A stretch of DNA of 64,000 nucleotides, taken from assembly GCA_945889475.1 (NCBI GenBank), contig CAMDBT010000003.1, positions 1-64,000 of the forward strand, given 5' to 3'. Shown piece after piece: positions 46,133 to 55,092 of the stretch. The position numbers were made by a program, and so were the translations under genes. Numbering within the stretch: the first letter of the stretch is position 1; each line of letters opens with the position of its first letter. The notes beneath the pieces are model-generated. The model searched no databases, had not been told where the DNA came from, and was given only the letters and a program-made list of their open reading frames with translations. The stretch comes from Bifidobacterium breve (GTDB lineage Bacteria > Actinomycetota > Thermoleophilia > Solirubrobacterales > Solirubrobacteraceae).

Positions 46133-48562
46133 ATGCGCGTCCCGATCGATTGGCTCAGTGAATACGTCGAGGTCCAGTTAACGCCGGACAAGCTCTCGGA
46201 GCGTTTAGCGATGACCGGAACCGAGGTCGCACGCGTGTTTCGTCACGGCCCGCTTGCGGACGAGAACTTCGTCGTCGGCAAGGTCCTCAGTGCGCAGCAG
46301 CATCCCGACGCCGACCGGCTGAGCGTATGTAGCGTCGACTGCGGCGAAAGCGAGCCGCGCACGATCGTCTGCGGAGCACCAAACGTTGCGGCAGGGCAAA
46401 CCGTAGCGGTTGCTCTGCCGGGCGCGGTGATGGCGGACGGGACGGAACTTGGCGAGGTGACGCTGCGCGGAGTGGGTTCGTCGGGAATGATCCTCGCCGA
46501 GGACGAGATCGGAATTGGTAGCGAACATGATGGGACGATGGTGCTCGCTGACGGGGTGGCCGCAGGAACTCCGTTGAGCGACGTCTTCGCCGTCTCAAGC
46601 GACGTTCTAGAGCCGGAGGTGACGCCAAACCGCGCCGACTGCGGCGGCATCTACGGGATTGCCCGCGAGGTTCACGCCGCTACTGGCGCTCCGCTGAAAG
46701 CGGCGCCCTGGGCTGAGGACCCGGGCGCAGCGACGATCGCTACCGCGCCGGCGGGGATTAGCGTGACGGTCGACGATCAGGGGCTCTGTCCGCGCTTCAC
46801 GGCTCGCGTCTTCGAGAACGTCACCGTTGGCGAGTCGCCGATCTGGCTCAAGGCGCGGCTTGCTGGGGCTGGCCAGCGCTCGATCAGCAACGTTGTCGAC
46901 ATCACCAACTACGTGATGCTCGTCAGCGGCCATCCTCTCCACGCCTTCGACCTCGATCAGATCGCTGGCGGCGAGCTGACCGTTCGCGCCGCCCGCGAGG
47001 GCGAAAAACTGGTCACGCTTGACGGCGAAGAGCGCGCGCTGGACCCCGACATCTGTCTGATCGCCGATCGAGACGGGCCAACCTCGCTGGCCGGTGTAAT
47101 GGGTGGGAGCCGCTCGGAAGTGAGCGAGCGGACGACGCGGGTTCTGCTCGAGGTCGCCGTCTGGGACGGGGCGAACATAAACCGCACGTCGACCCGGCTC
47201 GGGCTGCGAAGTGAGGCGTCATCACGCTTTGAGAAGGGGCTTTCGCCTGAAGGAGCGCTCGAGGCGCAAGCGATGGCCACAACCTTGATGCTCGAACTAA
47301 CCGGCGGAACCCTCATCGACGGCACTCTCGACGTTGGCGGCGAGGGGCCGCCCGCAGTCGTCATTCGGCTGCGCGACGCGCGGATCGTCTCGCTGCTCGG
47401 CGCGCCGATCGAGCGCGAACGCTCGCAGCAGATCCTCGAGGCGCTCGGTTTTTCCGTTCAGCCCGCTGACGACGGTCTCGACGTGACTGTGCCACATTGG
47501 CGCCGCGACGACGTCACGCGCGAAGCGGATCTGATTGAAGAGGTTGCACGGATCAACGGCCTCGAATCGTTGCCGGCCACGCTGCCGCTGAACCGCACCG
47601 GCAGAGCAGGGGGGTTGAGCCGCGAGCAGCAGCTCGTCCGCCGCGCCGAAGACGTTCTCGTCGGCCGGGGCCTCTGCGAAATCGTTGGCTGGTCCTTCGC
47701 CGATCCAACGATCTGCGACCGGCTGCTGCTTGATCACGACCACCCGCTGCGGTCGCTCGTCGTGATCGAAAACCCGATGAGCTCAGCGCAATCGGTACTA
47801 CGCCCTTCGATCCTGCCGTCGCTGCTCGACGCCGCTGCCTACAACCTGGCCCGCGGCGCCGAGAGCTGCGCGCTGTTTGAATCTGGCACCGTCTACCGCG
47901 CCGGTCCAAGCGAGGCCGGGATGGCTGCCAACGAGCACCACGGCCTTGGTGGAATTATCATCGGGCCGGTCCGCGATCCGGGCTGGGCCGACGCGCGGCC
48001 ACCAGCTGCGCGGATCGAAACCGCACACGCGCTCGTCAGCTCAGTACTGGGAGCACTTGGGATCCAGTGGCAGGTTGAAGACGGAGAGCTTTCGTTCCTC
48101 CATCCGGGTCGAACGGCGATGATTCGCACCGCAGACGGCCTGCTCGGTTGGTTCGGTGAAGTTCACCCGGCTGTCGCTGCGAGCTGGGAGATAGACCAGC
48201 CGATTGCGGCGCTCGCGATTGACATCGGCCGGGCCGCCGCGCAGGCTCCTTCACCCCCGTTCTTTAGCGACCTGACGAGCTACCCGCCGCTGCGTGAGGA
48301 TCTGGCCGTGATCGTTCCCGCTGGCGTCAGCGCCGCGAGCGTCGTCGCCTGCGTCACGCAGGCCGGCTCTCCGCTCGTCAGCCGCGCCGAAGTATTCGAC
48401 GTCTACGGAGGCGAGCAGGTAGGGGAGGGGCGCGTTTCGCTTGCGCTACACGTTGACTTCGCTGCCGAAGACCGCACGCTGAGCGACGAAGAGGTCGCGC
48501 CGCTGCGGGAGAAGATCGTCACTGCGCTGAAGGTTGAATTGGACGGTGAGCTGCGTGGCTGA
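46133..48562 (+). CDS. pheT: phenylalanine--tRNA ligase beta subunit
   Basis: MRVPIDWLSEYVEV, tRNA-binding domain, NRADCGGIYGIAREV, LLEVAVWDGANINRTSTRLGLRSEASSRFEKG. Confidence 0.96.
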   Translation: MRVPIDWLSEYVEVQLTPDKLSERLAMTGTEVARVFRHGPLADENFVVGKVLSAQQHPDADRLSVCSVDCGESEPRTIVCGAPNVAAGQTVAVALPGAVMADGTELGEVTLRGVGSSGMILAEDEIGIGSEHDGTMVLADGVAAGTPLSDVFAVSSDVLEPEVTPNRADCGGIYGIAREVHAATGAPLKAAPWAEDPGAATIATAPAGISVTVDDQGLCPRFTARVFENVTVGESPIWLKARLAGAGQRSISNVVDITNYVMLVSGHPLHAFDLDQIAGGELTVRAAREGEKLVTLDGEERALDPDICLIADRDGPTSLAGVMGGSRSEVSERTTRVLLEVAVWDGANINRTSTRLGLRSEASSRFEKGLSPEGALEAQAMATTLMLELTGGTLIDGTLDVGGEGPPAVVIRLRDARIVSLLGAPIERERSQQILEALGFSVQPADDGLDVTVPHWRRDDVTREADLIEEVARINGLESLPATLPLNRTGRAGGLSREQQLVRRAEDVLVGRGLCEIVGWSFADPTICDRLLLDHDHPLRSLVVIENPMSSAQSVLRPSILPSLLDAAAYNLARGAESCALFESGTVYRAGPSEAGMAANEHHGLGGIIIGPVRDPGWADARPPAARIETAHALVSSVLGALGIQWQVEDGELSFLHPGRTAMIRTADGLLGWFGEVHPAVAASWEIDQPIAALAIDIGRAAAQAPSPPFFSDLTSYPPLREDLAVIVPAGVSAASVVACVTQAGSPLVSRAEVFDVYGGEQVGEGRVSLALHVDFAAEDRTLSDEEVAPLREKIVTALKVELDGELRG

Positions 48563-49547
48563 GAAGAGGATTCTTGTGGCCGGAGCTTCCGGCTATGCCG
48601 GCGCACTTGCGGCCGAACTGGTTGATCGTCACCCGTCGCTGACGCTTGCGGCCGCGACCAGCCGCTCCGAGGCTGGCCAGCGCCTCAGCTCGCTCTACCC
48701 GCAATACCGCTGCGACGCGGTGCTCGAGGAGCCGTCGCTCTCCGCCCACGGTCAGCTAGACGCTGCGATCGTTGCCTATCCGCACGGCGCAGCGGCGCCG
48801 CTCGTCGCACAGCTGCGCGCAGATCGCGTGCCGGTCGTCGATCTAAGCGCCGACTTCCGTTTGCGCGACCAGAGCGTCTACGAGCAGTGGTACGTAGAGC
48901 ACCAAGCGGCCGAGCTGCTCGGTGGGGCTGTCTACGGGCTGCCGGAACGCTACCGCGAGCAGATCAAGGGAGCTGGGCTGGTCGCAAACCCCGGCTGCTA
49001 CCCGACCGCGGCAGTGCTGGCGCTGGCCCCGCTCGCCCGATTCATTGCTGATGTCGTGATCGACGCCAAGAGCGGCGTTTCGGGCGCCGGACGCGAAGCG
49101 AGCGCAGTAACTCATTTCGTCAGCGTCGACGAGAACGTGAAGCCTTACGGCGTCGGCCAGCATCGCCACATGCCGGAGATTGACCAAGAACTGGCACTGG
49201 CAGGGGCCGAGAATCTGACCGTCACATTCACCCCGCACCTAGTGCCGCTCGACCAAGGCGAACTCGTCAGCTGTTACGTGACGCTCAGCGAGAGCGTCGA
49301 CATCGAGGCGCTCTACGCCGCGGCCTACGCCGACGAACCGTTCGTCGAAGTGGTTGATCATCTGCCGGGCGTCCGTGAGGTGCGCGGAACGAATCTCTGC
49401 CGGATCAATGCCCGCGTCGACGCGAGGACAGGGAAAGCATTCGTCTTCGCCGTAATCGACAACCTCTGGAAGGGAGCCGCATCGCAGGCGATCCAGAACC
49501 TCAACCTGATGCTCGGCCTCCCTGAAGAGCAAGGGATTGAGCTGTGA
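48555..49547 (+). CDS. argC: N-acetyl-gamma-glutamyl-phosphate reductase
   Basis: VAGASGYAGALAAELVDRHP, VANPGCYPTAAVLAL, HRHMPEIDQEL. Confidence 0.95.
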   Translation: MAEKRILVAGASGYAGALAAELVDRHPSLTLAAATSRSEAGQRLSSLYPQYRCDAVLEEPSLSAHGQLDAAIVAYPHGAAAPLVAQLRADRVPVVDLSADFRLRDQSVYEQWYVEHQAAELLGGAVYGLPERYREQIKGAGLVANPGCYPTAAVLALAPLARFIADVVIDAKSGVSGAGREASAVTHFVSVDENVKPYGVGQHRHMPEIDQELALAGAENLTVTFTPHLVPLDQGELVSCYVTLSESVDIEALYAAAYADEPFVEVVDHLPGVREVRGTNLCRINARVDARTGKAFVFAVIDNLWKGAASQAIQNLNLMLGLPEEQGIEL

Positions 49548-50782
49548 ATCTCTTCACTTCACGCTGGGCTCCCGTTCCCGCCGGCGTTCGCGAAGTGATC
49601 GAGCGAGGGTTGCCGGCGGGCTTCCGCGCCGGTGCGCTCGCGGCCGGGCTGAAGCCGTCGGGCAAGCTCGATCTTGGGATCATCATCTGCGACGAGCCAG
49701 GGGCGACCAGTGCGGCCCGCTTCACGCGCTCAAGCGTTCAGGCCGCGCCGGTGATGCTGACGCGCGAACGCTGCCACCTCGGTCAGCTGCGCGCCGTCGT
49801 CGTCAATAGCGGTAACGCCAACGCGGCGACAGGCCATGACGGCTACGAGGTCGCTGCCGCGATGCAGGATGCCGCCGCCGCTGCGCTCGGCGTCGGCGCC
49901 CACCAGGTGGCCGTCTGCTCAACCGGCGTGATCGGCGTCCAGATCGATCCTGAACCCGTTATCGCAGGCATCAACGAGTGCGCCGAGCAGCTCTCGGCCG
50001 ATGGCGTAGACGATTTCCAGCAGGCGATCATGACGACCGACGCTTTTGTGAAGCAAGCAACGATCGAGATTGCCCTATCCGGAGGGCCGGTAACGATCAG
50101 CGCCCAAGCGAAGGGGGCGGGGATGATCCAACCGTCGTTCGCGACGATGCTCTGCTTCATCGAAACCGACGCCAAGCTCGAGGACCACACCGCCGAACTG
50201 CTGCTTAGCGTGACCGTCAAACGCAGTTTCGATCGAATCTCCGTCGACGGCCAGCTCTCGACCAACGACACCGTCGTGCTGCTCGCCAGCGGCGCCAGCG
50301 GCGTGGCGATCAACCCTGAGAGCGACGACGAGCTGCGCTTCGGCGAGGCGCTCGACGGCCTGCTGCGGGCGCTCGCGATCGCGATTGTGCGTGATGGCGA
50401 GGGAGCCGTGCGCGTTGGCCGCGTGGTAGTTCACGGCGGTAGCGGCCCGAATGTCGAACGCGTAGCACGCTCGGTCGCCAACTCTCCGCTCGTCAAGACG
50501 GCGCTGCACGGCGGCGACCCCAACTGGGGCCGGATTGCCCAGGCCGCTGGAATGGCAATCCCTGACGCTGCTCCGTTGCCGATCGACATCGCAATTGAGG
50601 GCATGCAGGTCTGCGTTGCCGGTCAGGAGTTACAGCACGATCGGGCTGCGCTCGCGATCCGCGTCAGCGGCGACGAGATCGAATACACCGTCGGGCTCCC
50701 AGGCGAAGGACATCAGGCTGAATGTTTCTTTTCCGATCTAAGCCCGCAATACATCACTATCAACGCCGACTACACGACCTGA
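49544..50782 (+). CDS. argJ: bifunctional glutamate N-acetyltransferase/N-acetylglutamate synthase
   Basis: VVVNSGNANAATG, ICSTGVIG-like VCSTGVIGVQ, AKGAGMIQPSFATML, GDPNWGRI. Confidence 0.95.
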   Translation: MNLFTSRWAPVPAGVREVIERGLPAGFRAGALAAGLKPSGKLDLGIIICDEPGATSAARFTRSSVQAAPVMLTRERCHLGQLRAVVVNSGNANAATGHDGYEVAAAMQDAAAAALGVGAHQVAVCSTGVIGVQIDPEPVIAGINECAEQLSADGVDDFQQAIMTTDAFVKQATIEIALSGGPVTISAQAKGAGMIQPSFATMLCFIETDAKLEDHTAELLLSVTVKRSFDRISVDGQLSTNDTVVLLASGASGVAINPESDDELRFGEALDGLLRALAIAIVRDGEGAVRVGRVVVHGGSGPNVERVARSVANSPLVKTALHGGDPNWGRIAQAAGMAIPDAAPLPIDIAIEGMQVCVAGQELQHDRAALAIRVSGDEIEYTVGLPGEGHQAECFFSDLSPQYITINADYTT

Positions 50783-50786
50783 GCCA

Positions 50787-51653
50787 ATGAACCCAATCAT
50801 CCCCACACGCGACGTCGCAACACTGCTTGAGGCGCTGCCATACATCCGCGAGTTCCACGGACAGACAATCGTGATCAAGTACGGCGGCGCGGCGATGGAA
50901 GACCCCGCCCTCTGCGAGGAGTTTGCGCGCGATGTCGTGCTGCTCAAGTACGTCGGTCTCAACCCGATCGTTGTTCACGGCGGCGGCCCCGAGATCACCG
51001 ACTACATGGAGCGGCTTGGGCTTCCGGTCGAGTTCCGCGGCGGGCTGCGCGTCAGCGACGAGGCGACAGTTGAGGTGGCGAAGATGGTGCTGATCGGCAA
51101 AGTCAACAAGGAGATCGTGCTGCGCCTTGGCCGCTACGGCCAACCTGCCGTGGGACTCAGCGGCGATGATGGCAATCTGTTCAGCGTTTCGCGCCGCAGC
51201 GCCCCGGACGGCAGCGACATCGGCTTCGTCGGCGGGATTGATCACGTTGACGTAGACGTGATCAATCACATTGCGAGTGATTACATCCCGGTGATCGCCT
51301 CGATCGGCCCGGGCGCCGATGGCCAGAGCTACAACATCAACGCCGACGATGCTGCCGCCGCGGTAGCGCTGGCGACCTGTGCCTACAAGGCGATCTTCCT
51401 GACCGATGTTGCTGGCTGGCTGGAGAACGCGGATGACCCCGAGAGTTTGATTAGCCAAGCGACCCCCGATCAGCTGCGCGCCGCGCTCGACTCGGTCGAC
51501 GGTGGCATGCGGCCGAAACTTGAAGCCTGCCTGAATGTCGTTGATGGCGGAGTCGGCTCGGCCCACATCGTTGACGGGCGAGTGCCGCACTCGCTGCTGC
51601 TGGAGCTGTTCACCGACGCCGGGATGGGAACGAAGATCGCGGCGCAGCAGTGA
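50787..51653 (+). CDS. argB: acetylglutamate kinase
   Basis: IVIKYGGAAMEDP, VVHGGGPEITDYMERLGL, GLSGDDGNL. Confidence 0.95.
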   Translation: MNPIIPTRDVATLLEALPYIREFHGQTIVIKYGGAAMEDPALCEEFARDVVLLKYVGLNPIVVHGGGPEITDYMERLGLPVEFRGGLRVSDEATVEVAKMVLIGKVNKEIVLRLGRYGQPAVGLSGDDGNLFSVSRRSAPDGSDIGFVGGIDHVDVDVINHIASDYIPVIASIGPGADGQSYNINADDAAAAVALATCAYKAIFLTDVAGWLENADDPESLISQATPDQLRAALDSVDGGMRPKLEACLNVVDGGVGSAHIVDGRVPHSLLLELFTDAGMGTKIAAQQ

Positions 51654-52825
51654 AGTTCGATCAGCTTCAAGCCGCTGACGATGCGAACGTAATCGGTACC
51701 TACGCGCGGCTGCCGCTGCAGGTCGTGCGCGGGGCTGGCAGTTGGGTCTGGGATGGGGACGACAACCAGTATCTCGACCTGCTCTGCGGCATCTCCGTCA
51801 CCAGCCTTGGTCATTGCCACCCGCATGTTGTTGAGGCGATCCGTGATCAAGCGCGGACCTTGATCCACGCCTCCAACCTGTTCTATACCGAGCCTGGCAT
51901 CCGACTCGCCGAGCGGCTTTCGGCAAGCTCGCTTGGGGGCAAGGTTGTCTTCGGCAACTCGGGCGCCGAGGCGATCGAGGCGGCAATCAAGTGTGCTCGG
52001 CGGGCGAAACAGGGCGGCGAGATTGTGACGCTCGAGAACGGGTTCCACGGCCGCACCTACGGCGCGCTATCGGCGACGCATCAGGAGTCCAAGCAGGCGC
52101 CGTTCGCGCCGATGGTTCCGGGCTTCAAGGCTGCCGCAGCGAGCGTTGAGTCGATCGAGCAGGTGGTCGGGCCACAGACAGCCGCGTTGATCATCGAACC
52201 GATTCAGGGCGAGAGCGGGGTTCACCCGATCGCCGACGATCTGCTCGTCGCGGCACGCGAGATCTGTGACCGCCACGAGGCCGCATTGATCTTCGATGAG
52301 ATCCAAACCGGGATGGGGCGCACCGGGACGCTCTGGGCGTACCAAACGACCGGAGTGACGCCGGACGCGATCGTCACCGCCAAGGCGCTCGGTGGCGGCC
52401 TGCCGATCGGTGCGCTGATCACCGGTGAGCGCCTTGCCGACTCGCTCCAGCGCGGCGATCACGGCTCAACCTTCGCCGGCGGCCCGGTCGTGGCGCAGGC
52501 AGCGTTGGCTGCCCTCGCTGTGACCGACGATCAGTACCTGCTAGGCCGAGTCAACATGCTCGGCGAACGGTTGCGCGAGGCAATCTTGTTGCTGCCCGGG
52601 GTAACGGAGGTTCGTGGCCGCGGGCTGATGATTGGCTTTGACATCGAGAGCGGCGACGCGCCCGGGATGGTGAATGCCGCGCTCGCTCAGCAGCGCGTGC
52701 TGATCAACGCTACCGGCCCCAACACCGTCCGTCTGCTGCCACCGCTGACGATCGACGATGACGAACTGGCGGAGGCGATCACGCGGGTTGCCAGCGCGCT
52801 CGCGAACCACGCCGCCCACAGCTGA
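51650..52825 (+). CDS. argD: acetylornithine aminotransferase
   Basis: NSGAEAIEAAIKCAR, GFHGRTYGAL, LIFDEIQTGMGRTG, KALGGGLPIGA. Confidence 0.95.
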   Translation: MKFDQLQAADDANVIGTYARLPLQVVRGAGSWVWDGDDNQYLDLLCGISVTSLGHCHPHVVEAIRDQARTLIHASNLFYTEPGIRLAERLSASSLGGKVVFGNSGAEAIEAAIKCARRAKQGGEIVTLENGFHGRTYGALSATHQESKQAPFAPMVPGFKAAAASVESIEQVVGPQTAALIIEPIQGESGVHPIADDLLVAAREICDRHEAALIFDEIQTGMGRTGTLWAYQTTGVTPDAIVTAKALGGGLPIGALITGERLADSLQRGDHGSTFAGGPVVAQAALAALAVTDDQYLLGRVNMLGERLREAILLLPGVTEVRGRGLMIGFDIESGDAPGMVNAALAQQRVLINATGPNTVRLLPPLTIDDDELAEAITRVASALANHAAHS

Positions 52826-52851
52826 GTCGAACTCTGCCTAGACTGGCGCCG

Positions 52852-54117
52852 ATGACTGAGCCACAGCGAACAGCCAGCTACGTAGCCAATCGAGACGAAG
52901 TCGGACGCGTTCTGCTGCTCTTCTCAGGCGGTCTAGACACGAGCGTGATGTGCAAGTGGATTCAGGACGAATACGAGGCCGAAGTCGTGGCCTTGACAAT
53001 TAACCTCGGCCAGCCGGGCGAGGACTACGAGGTCGTCAAACAGAAGGCGCTCGATCTCGGCGCGATCGCCGCCGAAGTGATCGACGCGCGCGAGCAGTTC
53101 GCGCGTGAATTCGTCGCTCCAGCAATTCTCGCCAACGGAACCTACGGCCTCGGCTATCCGCTTTTCACAGCGCTCGGGCGCCCGCTGATCGCCAAGCTTG
53201 CAGTTGACGGAGCGCGACGCCACGGCTGTGACACGATCGCCCACGGCTGCACCGGCAAGGGCAACGATCAAGTGCGGATCGACGGCACCGTCGCGACGCT
53301 TGCCCCGGAGCTCAAAATTGTTGCGCCGGTACGCCAGTGGCAGATGGGCCGTGAGGAGGAGATCGCCTACGCCCGCGAGCACGGAATCCCAATCAAGGGC
53401 GGCGCCGAGCAGGCGCCGTACTCGATCGACGACAACCTCTGGGGGCGGTCCTCGGAAGGACGCTGGATCGAACAGCTCGATCACGCTCCCGACGATGATG
53501 TCTTCCAGCTCGTGACGCCGCCGGAGCGCGCGCCAGATCAGGCGCAGACGGTTGAGGTCGGCTTCGAGGCCGGTGTTCCGGTCTCGCTCGACGGCGAACA
53601 GCTGGAGCTCGTTGAGTTGCTCGACCGTGCGACCGAGATCGGCTGCCGCCACGGCGTCGGCATCGTCGACCACATCGAAGACCGGATCGTCGGTCTGAAG
53701 GTCCGTGACATTTACGAGGTTCCTGCGGCGACGATCATCCTTACCGCGCACGCAGAACTGGAGCGGCTCGTCTCAACGATCCACCAGAACCAGTTCAAAG
53801 CCAGTCTCGACCGCCAGTGGGCGTACCTCGTCTACGCCGGCCTTTGGTGGGAGCCACTGCGGGAAAACATCGACGCCTACATGCGCAGCGCCAACGAGCG
53901 CGTGACGGGCACGATCGGAATCAAGTGCTTCAAGGGTTCGGCCAGCGTGGTCACGCGCTCGTCGCCAAACGCCGTCTACGACGCCGCGCTAGCGACCTTC
54001 GACAGCTCCGGTGGCCTGTTCAGTCAGAACGCCTCGCCAGGTTTCATCGAGCTCTGGACGTTGCAGTCGCGGATGGCGCACCGCCTGCGTGAGTCGCAGC
54101 AGGCCGAGCGCGGTTAG
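52852..54117 (+). CDS. argG: argininosuccinate synthase
   Basis: VLLLFSGGLDTSVMCKW, HGCTGKGNDQVR, IDDNLWGRSSEG. Confidence 0.95.
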   Translation: MTEPQRTASYVANRDEVGRVLLLFSGGLDTSVMCKWIQDEYEAEVVALTINLGQPGEDYEVVKQKALDLGAIAAEVIDAREQFAREFVAPAILANGTYGLGYPLFTALGRPLIAKLAVDGARRHGCDTIAHGCTGKGNDQVRIDGTVATLAPELKIVAPVRQWQMGREEEIAYAREHGIPIKGGAEQAPYSIDDNLWGRSSEGRWIEQLDHAPDDDVFQLVTPPERAPDQAQTVEVGFEAGVPVSLDGEQLELVELLDRATEIGCRHGVGIVDHIEDRIVGLKVRDIYEVPAATIILTAHAELERLVSTIHQNQFKASLDRQWAYLVYAGLWWEPLRENIDAYMRSANERVTGTIGIKCFKGSASVVTRSSPNAVYDAALATFDSSGGLFSQNASPGFIELWTLQSRMAHRLRESQQAERG

Positions 54118-54120
54118 GCT

Positions 54121-54321
54121 GTGGCGATGAGCAGACCTCGCGCCTATCGAACTATCGGCTTTCTCCTTCTGCGTGGCGGCCGCCTCTACGTCCGCCTGCG
54201 CTATCCCAATCTGCTCCGCAAGCTAATTACCGTCGTCGGATCAGTGGCCGCGGTTGGTCTGCTTATCGCTCTTGTGTCGGCTCTCACTGGTCGCAGCAAC
54301 GTCAACGCAATGACGCCCTAG
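54121..54321 (+). CDS. small membrane protein
   Basis: 66 aa with one TM VVGSVAAVGLLIALVSAL; fits between argG and the next gene. Confidence 0.55.
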   Translation: MAMSRPRAYRTIGFLLLRGGRLYVRLRYPNLLRKLITVVGSVAAVGLLIALVSALTGRSNVNAMTP

Positions 54322-54347
54322 CCTCGGCGCCCGGTACGCTTGCGGTA

Positions 54348-55040
54348 ATGGAGCAGGTAGGACCCTCTCAGAATGATCCGGAGCGTTTCATCGACGCTGG
54401 CGTTCTTGCCGAGCGTCGCGCCCGCCGCGCCGAACTTGCGGAGGCTGAGCTGCGCGAGCGGCTCGCGGGGGCGGAGCAGCGTGTGGCCGAACTCGAGCAG
54501 ATCGCAGACAGCTCAAAGCGCGCCCGCGATGAGCTGAAGCGACGGACCGATCGCGAGCTGGAGATTGCTGCGCTACTTGGCGAAGCCGCCGACGCGGTCC
54601 GCGCTGCGCGCGAGGCGGTAGATCATGAAATTCATGCCCGCGAGGCAGCCGAGGCTGCGCTGCGAGCCGAGCGTATCGCCCGCGAGGCGGCCGAGCAGTC
54701 GGTCGTCGCTGAGCGCGCCGCGCGTGACGCCGCGACGGCAGCGATCGTCTCGGCCCGCGTGCGAAGCAGCGAGGCCGCCCCGGCCGCGGAGCGACTGGCG
54801 CCTCCTGCCGCGGCGGCAACGGAGGAGAGCAAAGCGCTGCTTGCCGGCTTGACGATGGCGGCCGCCCGGCTGCGCGCGCAGGCGTCAGCGTTGCCCGAGG
54901 ACGAGGCCCCTGGCGATCCGTCGGCCGGTCGGCGCGGCGGAGCGGAGGCCGAGGCTCGAAGGCGCGCAGATCGTGGCGGCGGCGGACTGGTCGGTTGGAC
55001 GGCTCGCGCGCTGCGCAAGCTCCGCTCAGAGCGGCCTTAA
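54348..55040 (+). CDS. coiled-coil protein, Ala/Glu/Arg-rich
   Basis: Heptad-like EAAEAALRAERIAREAAEQSVVAERAARDAA; TACGCT 7 nt before ATG. Confidence 0.7.
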   Translation: MEQVGPSQNDPERFIDAGVLAERRARRAELAEAELRERLAGAEQRVAELEQIADSSKRARDELKRRTDRELEIAALLGEAADAVRAAREAVDHEIHAREAAEAALRAERIAREAAEQSVVAERAARDAATAAIVSARVRSSEAAPAAERLAPPAAAATEESKALLAGLTMAAARLRAQASALPEDEAPGDPSAGRRGGAEAEARRRADRGGGGLVGWTARALRKLRSERP

Positions 55041-55092
55041 CGCTTTTCGAAGGCTCGCCAGCGTCCGGTACTGCGCCTATCCTCAGCGCTCG

